Shown piece after piece: positions 23,948 to 32,900 of a stretch of DNA of 59,633 nucleotides. The translations under genes were made by a program, and so were the position numbers. The stretch is from a virus. Every line of letters begins with the position of its first letter. Position 1 is the first letter of the stretch. The DNA lies in the IMG/VR virus record IMGVR_UViG_3300030110_003038, positions 1-59,633 of that record. One strand, given 5' to 3'. The notes beneath the pieces are model-generated. The model ran no database searches, was not told where the DNA came from, and saw nothing but the letters and a program-made list of their open reading frames with translations.

Positions 23948-25993
23948 TTATAAATTGTCTAATGAACCTATTTTTCCTGTTCTTTGATTAACATTTGCTT
24001 CTGATCTAACTTTATTTCTTTCATTTAAATAAGGTAGAACAAAACCATCATAAACTCTATTCCAAGTATTTGTGTATTTATCTTCCATAATGTCAGAAAC
24101 TTTCTTTTCAAACACCACATTTCCTGTAGCTTTATCAATAACTTTATATGTTATATATGATGGATCATCTTCTCCATCTTTCTTACCTCCAGTACCATCT
24201 TTATTCATACTAGCCATATAATCAGAACTAATAGCTAAACCTTCTTTATCCATTTCATTTAATAATTCGGTTGGGAATGCTTCTTCAACAATTTTATCTA
24301 ATTTAAGCGCTATATTATCTATATTTTCATCATCAAAGGTACCTCCTGGCTCTTCATATCCCCCCATAGCAGTAACAAAGTCGTTTGCAGACTGTGTTTG
24401 AGATTTCGCATCACTCATATCATAAGGGCTCTTGGTGTATTGACCCGCTAACTTATCTCCTTCTCTAATGGTACCGAGTTGAATGTCATACTCATCTACC
24501 GCTGATTGTACTTGTGCAGCTGAGTTAAATGAATTAGCTTTATCTCCTCCCAGTTCATTGTATAATTGGAAAATTTGATTTGTTAAACCTGTGCCTTCAA
24601 AATATTCTGTTTCTACAACATCAGGTGTCGCTGGGTTATCTCCTTCTATTTTTGATCTTCTTTGTAAAGAATCAGATTTTTTACCATCCGCATAAGTAAA
24701 AGTAATTGTGTCATCTGTTAATTCATAACCTACAATTTTCTTGTCTGGATCGGTATTACCTTTGTTTCTAATTCTAATTTGCCCGTCTAATAAATCTCTA
24801 ACTTGAGTTTCGTTTCCTCCTGTTAATATTGTATTGTACTCTTTAATTATATTAGTTTTAGTATCTCTAATTTCTCTAGCCCTACCTGTATTATCTGGGT
24901 CAGGAGTAGGCCTACCACTCTTTTTAATAGTATTTCCAATTCTCACTTCAATAGCGTTTTTAGCAAGTCTTCTTGCTTCATCCATTTTATCTTTTCCTAT
25001 GTCATACTCAGGCTTACCGTCTACATAAGATACTTTTATCATTTTAGAAAAATCACATGACTTTTTATCTTCACAATATTTTTTTTTATACTCCTCCTTA
25101 TCTTGAGCTAAATTATAACCTCTAGAGGTAAGAATTTGAACCGCATCACTGTCAATAGCTACTATACCATCTACTTGCTCATTTAACCACCCATCATAAT
25201 TTTGATCTGTTCCATCTTCTTTAGTTCCAAAATCAGCATTGTTTCTAAAATCATCCTCACTAGTAACTACACCATCAAACATTGACTCTTCAATAAATGG
25301 TGCAATATTTTCAACTACAGCATCTGCTTGTTGAGATAAAATTTTCCTGTTCTCTTTAAAATTCATTCGCACATTCATATAGTTGGGGTTCATAAAAGCC
25401 CCCGGGTTGTTCTTAGGATCAGGCATAACGGTATAATTACCATTAGTATCTTTACCCATTTGTACTAATTGAATTTGACCATTAGTAGGATTAGTCCATA
25501 ATATTTTATCATTTAAATTACCAAAAGCCAACATAGACTCATTATTATATATTTCAGCATTAGATGCTACAGAATTAATACCATCTTCACCTGGTTCTAA
25601 TCTAGTTTGAGCTTCTGTAAAGTATTTATCCCAATTTTGTACAGCAGTGCTTAAGTTTTTGTATCCAGTTTTTTGTTGATTCATAAATAACTGATAATCT
25701 TGAGGGGTTATAAGGCCTCTTTTTAATAAATCAGTTTGTATCATTAAGTTTTCTTTAGACTGATTACTTCCTCTAATTAATAATGCACTAGCAGTACCAT
25801 TATTTACATCTGCAACTTCACTTAGTTTTTCTATAGTTTCATTAGTTTGTTTTTCTATAGCCGCTTTTCTAGCTCTTCTTTCACCATCTACGGTAATTAT
25901 GCCTTTAGTAATATCTGACGCTACTTTACCCCAATTGACATATTGCTCATTAGCACTTCTTTGAGAGTATAGAGAATATTTATTTTCTGCCAT
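23948..25993 (-). CDS. Putative internal virion/ejection protein, 681 residues
   Basis: No named domain is recognised. The protein is hydrophilic with long helical parts and no signal peptide. Its size and place fit the second member of a T7-like ejection set (gp14-gp15-gp16 order; T7 gp15 is about 750 residues). It follows a 305-residue gp14-like gene and precedes the giant gp16-like gene, with spacers of 1-10 bases. It carries a CEDKKSCDF segment (near residues 307-315) whose two cysteines could bind metal or pair. The call rests mainly on context. Confidence 0.55.
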   Translation of the reverse strand: MAENKYSLYSQRSANEQYVNWGKVASDITKGIITVDGERRARKAAIEKQTNETIEKLSEVADVNNGTASALLIRGSNQSKENLMIQTDLLKRGLITPQDYQLFMNQQKTGYKNLSTAVQNWDKYFTEAQTRLEPGEDGINSVASNAEIYNNESMLAFGNLNDKILWTNPTNGQIQLVQMGKDTNGNYTVMPDPKNNPGAFMNPNYMNVRMNFKENRKILSQQADAVVENIAPFIEESMFDGVVTSEDDFRNNADFGTKEDGTDQNYDGWLNEQVDGIVAIDSDAVQILTSRGYNLAQDKEEYKKKYCEDKKSCDFSKMIKVSYVDGKPEYDIGKDKMDEARRLAKNAIEVRIGNTIKKSGRPTPDPDNTGRAREIRDTKTNIIKEYNTILTGGNETQVRDLLDGQIRIRNKGNTDPDKKIVGYELTDDTITFTYADGKKSDSLQRRSKIEGDNPATPDVVETEYFEGTGLTNQIFQLYNELGGDKANSFNSAAQVQSAVDEYDIQLGTIREGDKLAGQYTKSPYDMSDAKSQTQSANDFVTAMGGYEEPGGTFDDENIDNIALKLDKIVEEAFPTELLNEMDKEGLAISSDYMASMNKDGTGGKKDGEDDPSYITYKVIDKATGNVVFEKKVSDIMEDKYTNTWNRVYDGFVLPYLNERNKVRSEANVNQRTGKIGSLDNL

Positions 25994-25994
25994 T

Positions 25995-26912
25995 TTAATA
26001 TATTGTGCGTTTAAATAAAGAGTCTATTATCTCGGTAGGAATACCATCTTTCATAAATTCTCTATATTGTTTACCTGTATAGTTTTGTTCTAACAACTTT
26101 TCTCTTATTTCTTTTTGCTCATAAGGTCTATATAATAAATTATCTGCATACCCTGTTTCTCCTGGTTTAGCAGTAGAAACATAACCTTCTGGTGCTTTAA
26201 ATTTAGGATCAACAGCATTAACTGATAATCCCGTTGTAGGATCAATATAAGTTACATTAGTTGTGTAATCAGCCGAAGTAGGCATTTTTGCGGCTACTTC
26301 ACCTGCTAAATTAGTGGCTCTTCTGTCAGCTTGACTTTTTGCATATAATGGTGCGGCTGATCCTAATGCAGCCAACCCACCTGTTAAAGCTTGTATACCT
26401 CCTGTAACTGATTGAGTTGAAGCAGCTTGTTGATCTTGAGACATATTCATAAAATCCTGCGCTTCTCCTACTTCCATATCAACAAGATTATCTTTAATTT
26501 TTTGTGCCTCTTTGGCTTTTTCGAACTCTAATTTATATAAATCAGTCCCCATTGCCATTCTCATTGCTTCATTAGAAGCTGTTCCTAACGCACCTACTTT
26601 ACCTATTCCAGCAGCTAAACTACGAGCATCAGCCCCTTGTAAGGACTCAATAGCTTGTCTTTGTTGTGCAGTGTTTTCTCTGAAACCTCTATCATACGCT
26701 TCTAAAGGAATTTTAAGTTCATCAAACATGTTTTGTTCCATTCGAGTTTTTGCTTGTTGCATAACTCTTTTAGAATCTGCCGCAGCTTGAGATGCTTTTC
26801 TTCTTTGTTTTGCTGCTTGAGCAAAAGAAACACCCGCACCCGCTATTCCAACCCCTGCACTAGCTATTCCTGCTGCTATACCTATTGTTGCTAAAGTTCC
26901 AATTCCTGCCAT
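25995..26912 (-). CDS. Putative internal virion protein, gp14-like, 305 residues
   Basis: The N-terminus is a Gly/Ala-rich hydrophobic stretch (residues 2-33: repeated IGIAAG, GVGIAGAG) that could span a membrane after ejection. A long charged helix follows with many Ala/Gln/Lys (about 35-200), then a more globular tail. This architecture and length resemble podovirus gp14-type ejection proteins that form the outer-membrane channel. It overlaps the cupin-like gene by 22 bases and is followed by two larger presumed ejection proteins. Confidence 0.6.
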   Translation of the reverse strand: MAGIGTLATIGIAAGIASAGVGIAGAGVSFAQAAKQRRKASQAAADSKRVMQQAKTRMEQNMFDELKIPLEAYDRGFRENTAQQRQAIESLQGADARSLAAGIGKVGALGTASNEAMRMAMGTDLYKLEFEKAKEAQKIKDNLVDMEVGEAQDFMNMSQDQQAASTQSVTGGIQALTGGLAALGSAAPLYAKSQADRRATNLAGEVAAKMPTSADYTTNVTYIDPTTGLSVNAVDPKFKAPEGYVSTAKPGETGYADNLLYRPYEQKEIREKLLEQNYTGKQYREFMKDGIPTEIIDSLFKRTIY

Positions 26913-27358
26913 AATTTTTTATATTTTTTTATTATATTTTTAGGCAAATCTTTATAGTTATTAGTATAAACATCTGCTTCTGCTTCTTCAAAAGTCATAG
27001 CGTTTGTCTTATAAACACAACACCATGTAGAGTCTTCATGAATATATAAAACACGTTGGGTGCCTATTTTTGTAAAAATTTTATATGGTCCCTCTATTGT
27101 TTCTACAATTCCATCATCATTTAAAAAAGACAATTTACCTTTTAATAAAAATGAAGGATGATTCTGTTTGTGAATCATACTTACTATTAAACTTCCCTTA
27201 GGCATAAAAATTTCTCGAGTGTACAGCCCACCTTCTAAATGTTGTTTTAAAGGGCATAAGTCTTTAAGAACTTTACTTTGAGCCTCTCCAGCCTTATGGT
27301 TAACAGTTCCGTTTAATGTGGTTAAATATTTTTGAAAACTTTCAATTTTATCCCACAT
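26891..27358 (-). CDS. Cupin-like phage protein
   Basis: The segment YTREIFMPKGSLIVSMIHK, then HPSFLLKGKLSFLNDDG, YKIFTKIGTQRVLYIHED and TWCCVYKT forms a small beta-barrel (cupin) with metal-binding-type His/Glu positions. I recognise this as a conserved phage family of unknown role found near structural genes. Start choice: the ATG at 27358 follows GGAGAGGA, a clear Shine-Dalgarno rarely seen in this genome. An upstream in-frame ATG at 27415 would lie only about two bases from the expected transcription start of the promoter at 27423-27430. I prefer 27358; 27415 remains possible. Confidence 0.7.
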   Translation of the reverse strand: MWDKIESFQKYLTTLNGTVNHKAGEAQSKVLKDLCPLKQHLEGGLYTREIFMPKGSLIVSMIHKQNHPSFLLKGKLSFLNDDGIVETIEGPYKIFTKIGTQRVLYIHEDSTWCCVYKTNAMTFEEAEADVYTNNYKDLPKNIIKKYKKLWQELEL

Positions 27359-27422
27359 TATTCCTCTCCGAGAAACAACTGAGTTTAACACATCATGAGC
27401 AACTTCTAATTCCATGTTGTCA

Positions 27423-27430
27423 CAAAGATA
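27423..27430 (-). promoter_or_regulatory. -7 promoter element TATCTTTG
   Basis: Exact TAnnTTTG match between the 257-residue virion gene and the cupin gene. No good -33 TTG is seen. It would give internal expression of the cupin and ejection genes. Confidence 0.45.
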
Positions 27431-27437
27431 ACAAATT

Positions 27438-28211
27438 CTATGGATAACTTTTCATAACACTACTACCTACAGAAAAGAGCTCTACAGCATCAGTATCATT
27501 ATTAGTCATTGTAAATTCCATATAGTATCCACGAGCTCCATGTGACTCTGCAATACTGTTTTTATAATACAATATAAAAAAGCCTACAGAAGGAACAACA
27601 CCACCAGTGGCTGTGTCAATATTTACAGTAATAGTTTTACTAGTTACCACTGTAACTGCTCCCGCTATAACTGGATTAGTCTGCCCTGTTGCTACATCTA
27701 AACTATAAATAATATCCCCTACACTTAATATGTTTCCAATTGATTTAGCAAATGTTATTACTGTAGCGGTAGCTGGACCTGTGACTCCTGTACAAATAGC
27801 AATACCATTTCCAGATCTCAACTTCCAATCTACTGTTCCTGATTTACTTCTTATATATGAATACCATTCTCCTTCTTTTTGCTCAAAATATGTCTCAAGC
27901 ATTGAGCCACTACTTAAATCAGTATTTAAATCTGTCACTGCCCAACTGTGTGAGCTTTCATATGACATGGTTTTAAACAACTTAATGCTTAATGTTGGCT
28001 CTGGATTAAACACACTAGTTATTGTTGATATCCCTTGATTGCCATAATAATTATTTCTTAATGAGTTGGTGTTGTGTCTATAAAGATTTCCTTCAGAAAA
28101 AGTATATAGATAACCATTCATTCCTTGAATGTATTCTGGATAATAGGTATAAAAAGAGGGCCACCCTGGGCTTCTTTTGTCATCACTATATGTTAATGTT
28201 TCTGCTGCCAT
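27438..28211 (-). CDS. Virion structural protein, 257 residues
   Basis: DDKRSPGWPSFYTYYPEYI (residues 10-28) followed by a GYLYTFSEGNLYRHN stretch and FNPEPTLSIKLFKTMSYE resembles the C-terminal portion of large structural/stabilisation proteins of marine and crAss-like phages. Here it is encoded as a separate gene. The remainder is beta-rich with threonine/valine repeats. It sits directly after the adhesin-like gene in the tail cluster, so it is likely part of the tail or head-tail joint. No enzyme motif is seen. Confidence 0.65.
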   Translation of the reverse strand: MAAETLTYSDDKRSPGWPSFYTYYPEYIQGMNGYLYTFSEGNLYRHNTNSLRNNYYGNQGISTITSVFNPEPTLSIKLFKTMSYESSHSWAVTDLNTDLSSGSMLETYFEQKEGEWYSYIRSKSGTVDWKLRSGNGIAICTGVTGPATATVITFAKSIGNILSVGDIIYSLDVATGQTNPVIAGAVTVVTSKTITVNIDTATGGVVPSVGFFILYYKNSIAESHGARGYYMEFTMTNNDTDAVELFSVGSSVMKSYP

Positions 28212-28212
28212 A

Positions 28213-29934
28213 TTATTGAGGTATACAATTTGATTCTGAGGTTACTTCTCCACCACTACCTACTACTATGTATGTGTTTTGAGAACCTACAGTGTAAAGA
28301 TAATAATTTCCTGCTGCTAATGGATTAATACATCCAATTGTGCTATATACATAGTCACCTAATACTGGATAGCTACCACTACCATTGTGATAATAATTTA
28401 CATTTGCTGTTGGAGTAGCGCCTGGACCACATATTTGATTAAACACTAAGTTAGAACTTCCTACAAACATTGTACAGGTTCCGCAATTAGTTACAGATGC
28501 AACTACTCCAGCTCCACCACTTATAGTTATATAACTACCTCCATTAGCAGTTGTTATTTTATATAATCCATCAGATAAAGTTGATGTTTTACATGCATTG
28601 GTATAACATGTATCTGTTGCAACTGGTAATGAGCCTGAGCCGTTATGATAAAAATTAGTAGTTAATGATAAAGCACATACAGCCGCAGGATCTGCTGTAC
28701 TAGTACTTGAGTTAAACGACGTGCCTAAAGCAAAACTAGATGGGCCTGTTACTAATCCTGCACCTCCAGTTACTTCATAATAAGAAGTAGCGTCTAATTT
28801 ATAATACCCTGATCCTAAAACAGCCGTTCCTCCTGAATCAGAGTAAGCGGTGTCTCCTGTTACTGGTGCACTACCTGCTCCATTATGATAATAAGTTTGA
28901 TTGACAGTTGCTACACAAGCTGCATTAACAGCAATAGTGCTAGTTGAACTTTGAAATGCAGTGTTAGTTGGACATGTTGTAATTGCAGAAACTACACCCG
29001 AAACAACTTCCGCTACAGTTGTTGATGTTAATTTATAAAAACCATCAGTCAATGCAGTGGCTCCAGTACTGTTTGAAAACACAAAGTTACCTACTTGAGG
29101 AACAGTATTGCTATCCACAACAGGTGCACTTGATCCTGTGGTAGATGAATTTTGTGCAAAATAATATGTTTGCCCTTGAGTAGCACTACACGCTAAAGGT
29201 CCACTTGTTTGTACTAAATTAGTAGTAAATGAAGGTAACGCTGCTGGACAAATAGCTTTAAATTGAAATGCTGTACCTCCACATACACCAACTAATTGTA
29301 ATCTTAATGTAGATGGTGTAGCATTTGGCTTTGGTATAACCATTGTATAATAAATATTACCTGTCGCATTTAAATTTACTGTACCAGATGCAGGTATAGA
29401 TATTGTAGAACTAGTTCCTGCGTCTACAAAAGTAGAACCATCATAAGTAAAATCAGTAACAGTAAATGAATTACCTTGTAAATCCGAAGCTGCGCATCCA
29501 CTTACACCTGTAGCTCCCACAAAATTAATCTCTCCTGCTGTAGCTTGTTCTCTACCATGAGTGTTGGTGGTTAGTGTGTTATATGATACTGAATCAAATG
29601 TTGCTAATATTCCGTCAGGCACATTATAAGGTTGAAAATAAATTACGATAGCTCCTACATCCCCTGAAGTATTACCCATATCAATATCAATAATATAACT
29701 ACCCACACCTCCACTTGCAGAAACATCACTACCACAAGCAACTGGACACTCACAACTAGCAGCAGTTCCTAAGGTTCCTCCTGTTTGTTGTCTATATGTG
29801 GTAACAGTTTCGGTTGGTGCTTGATACCACCCGTCTGGTGCTTTTGTTGTTAAAAGACTATCTGTCCACACTGCGGTTGCAGAAGCAAAAGTTGATGTGT
29901 CTATATAATATGTTTTATCTTCTAGTGTAGCCAT
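28213..29934 (-). CDS. Adhesin-like virion protein with four TYYHNGSG modules, 573 residues
   Basis: The protein starts with YYIDTSTFASATAVWTDS (about 8-25), a segment that also occurs near the C-terminus of the preceding 1611-residue protein. Its second half has four modules of about 65-75 residues. Each holds a Cys, a [TN]-x-[YF]YHNGSG-like turn, a G-D-x-VYS strand, a GYYK strand, and a closing Gly-rich turn with Cys. The first module is divergent (TYYFAQNSS). Single copies of the same module end the proteins at 29939-34774 and 47759-48196. Beta-rich Ser/Thr-rich repeats suggest host-surface binding on the tail. Confidence 0.65.
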   Translation of the reverse strand: MATLEDKTYYIDTSTFASATAVWTDSLLTTKAPDGWYQAPTETVTTYRQQTGGTLGTAASCECPVACGSDVSASGGVGSYIIDIDMGNTSGDVGAIVIYFQPYNVPDGILATFDSVSYNTLTTNTHGREQATAGEINFVGATGVSGCAASDLQGNSFTVTDFTYDGSTFVDAGTSSTISIPASGTVNLNATGNIYYTMVIPKPNATPSTLRLQLVGVCGGTAFQFKAICPAALPSFTTNLVQTSGPLACSATQGQTYYFAQNSSTTGSSAPVVDSNTVPQVGNFVFSNSTGATALTDGFYKLTSTTVAEVVSGVVSAITTCPTNTAFQSSTSTIAVNAACVATVNQTYYHNGAGSAPVTGDTAYSDSGGTAVLGSGYYKLDATSYYEVTGGAGLVTGPSSFALGTSFNSSTSTADPAAVCALSLTTNFYHNGSGSLPVATDTCYTNACKTSTLSDGLYKITTANGGSYITISGGAGVVASVTNCGTCTMFVGSSNLVFNQICGPGATPTANVNYYHNGSGSYPVLGDYVYSTIGCINPLAAGNYYLYTVGSQNTYIVVGSGGEVTSESNCIPQ

Positions 29935-29938
29935 ATTT

Positions 29939-32900
29939 TTAACAAGTTAATAAATTTTCTACTCTACCTGAGCTGTTAACATATATTACTGAAGTTGCGC
30001 TTAATGAATAATAACCCGCAGATACTATTGTTGTACCTGTATTATTAGAAAATACAAAATCATTTACAATTGGAGTTGTTCCACTTCCATTATGATAATA
30101 AGTTGTTGTTTGAGCTAATCCACACGCTTCTGATCTTGTAGATTTCATTAATGAACCTGAAAATGATGCGTAAGTACATGTTGTACAACACACTTCTATA
30201 GCACTAGCAGTACTAAAACATAAAGGTATAGCAGTACCACATGGTACACATGTTGTGCTTGGAAGAAGTAATCCAGCTGATTGCTCTCTAACAATTCCAC
30301 CTGTTTGATAAAACTGATTTGGAGCTTTAGTGTGTAAATTAGAGTCTGTCCAAACAGCAGTAGCTGTAGCAAAACTATCTGTGTCAATATAATAACCCAC
30401 TGTATTTCCTGAGCAACAAGCTACAGAAGCGCTGGCACCATCTCTCAAATTAACATTAGTTATATTTCTGTAATCCCATACCATATATAAATACTTGTCA
30501 GTAGTTGGATTATTATTAGTGTAAGTAAATGATGCTTGATATAATCCTGTTGACGGATTAGTTATAGGTGTCACATTAGTTGCTGCAGCATCTATGGTAG
30601 ACCATGAACCTGCATCATACTCAGTTGAACTTATTAAATATTTAAATTTGTCTACAGTAGCATCAAAAACAAAATCATCAAAATCTTTTTTGTTTGATTG
30701 CATGGTAATCGTAGCGCCACTTGTAGGCATAATACCCACCGATGTTTGTCCAGTTGTAGAAATAAAGCTTTCAACAGGATCATTTTCATTAAATGCTATA
30801 AGCTCACTAGAAACAGGACTTGTTAAAGAAGTTTGATTCCAATAATATTGATTATGAATAAACTTACCATCATCTATAGGAGACCCTAAAGTCATTTGTA
30901 CTACTATAATTTCATTTGTTTGTGGGCATTCAGGTGTAATATCAAAAGATGCTGTACCACTTGGTGTTATAGTAATAGTAGCAGTAGATGGATTAGCTTT
31001 ATTTTTAATAAAACTTTGTGTTCCACTACCTGTTATAGATTGATTTATAACAGAATTTCCATCCCACACTACCAGTAAAGTTACTGTTCCAGTTACATTA
31101 TAAGTAAACTCTACTGTACCTTGAGTAGTTCCAAAGTCTATTGAATAAGAAGATGCGTTTGTAACCGACTGTCTTGATATTAATGTTCCACATGATAAAG
31201 GCACAATAGCTGAAGGTATATCAGTTACAGTAGAAGAAAGTACATATTCATTCATGTAAGGATCATATCCTCCTAGCTTTTGTTTATTAAAATTTTGTGT
31301 AAATAAATCTCTAAAATAAGAACGCATACCTAATTCAGAAATAACTGTTAAAGCTTGTTTTTTACCTACTCCTTTAAGTTGTATAACAGCGTTTCGTTTA
31401 GCATCAGTAAAATACATAGAATCTCCATGTGAGGCAAAGCTTTCAGGATTACTGCTAATACCGTATTCTTCTATCCTTGCTATTTGTTGAGCTAATACTA
31501 ATGGAGTAGATGTAATAGCTCCACCACCCGCGGGAGAGGATAATAAATCTTTTCCTGCCAATACATAAGAAATTTTATCTTCTTGTAAACACATAATATC
31601 CGTCTCTCTTCCATGTAATACCTCTATAGGACCATATAATACTTCACAATCCTTAAAGTTTGCTAAACCAAGATTAAATTCATTTAGTCTATTTATGTTA
31701 GATTCTTCACTATATAAACCACTGTAAGTTAATCCCGCAAACCTATCTGCTTCTTTGTAATCTTGATCTGATACTGATGTAACTCTTTGTCCTAAAGTAA
31801 AGGATTGTCCAACCAACGAGTCTTCTACTTTAAAACTTTCTACACCATTACCAAATGAAAAACAATCAAAGAAACCTAGTGTGCTTATTGCCGGTAATGT
31901 ACTTGTTTGGTTTTGGGTGGTACCCATATGAAACCCGTTAGTGATATCATAACAAACATCATCTTCATAATACAAGTCGTTATCAACATCTATAGGTATA
32001 GATTCAAAAGTTACTACTGAATTAGCTACTTGTACTGATATCCTACCTTTTAATCTAGATTTATGTCCACCTATTCCTTCTGTTCCACCCCTTATTTGTA
32101 AATATAAAAAATTAGTTTGGGATGTGCCTGTCGATGGGGCTCCGCCACTAGTAGTGGCAAACCTATATTGATTACTGTTGTGTACTACAGGAATCGAAGT
32201 TGATACAGCAGGCATTGTACTGGGATTTAAAAAAACATTTAAGTTAGCGCCAGAATCATCAGTACTTGTATCTGTTCCTCCTGTAAAATCTATTGCTTCT
32301 CCTACAACAAATTCATATAAATTAGCGTAATCATTTGATGCAGCAAATGTTTTATTATAATTATAAATAGAAGATCCTGCACTTTGACTTCGTTCACTTC
32401 TACTAAATTCAATATCAAAAGTAACTAAACTTCCCTCTGGAATAGTTACATTAGTATCTTCTGCTGTTAAAGTTCTAAAACATGGAATGTTAATTTCAGG
32501 AAAATTTCTAGCTGATTTATTAGTAGCAGAAACTGTTCCTGAACTCCACGCGGTTGATTCCTCACTATCATCTATGTTAAAATTAGTTGGTTTTAATTCC
32601 ATATAAAGACCTGCTAATTCAGATATGTAAGGGGCTACTCCAGCTGATTCAATATTAGCAGCGGGTGTTAAAAAGTTTTGTTCTTTAGCATCAACACTTA
32701 AAACTTCTTGAGTTTGATAACTAGTTAAAGCTCCATATGCGTCCGCCTTTACCCTAAGAATATCTCCTGTTTTTACTTTAGTTTGATTTTGACCTTCTAA
32801 TTTAAAATATACTGTATTAGTTGTTGTATCTCTATAATAAAAGTTACTATATATTGTTTCATATGGTCCTTCAGCTCTTTTAACTACAAATTTATATTTA

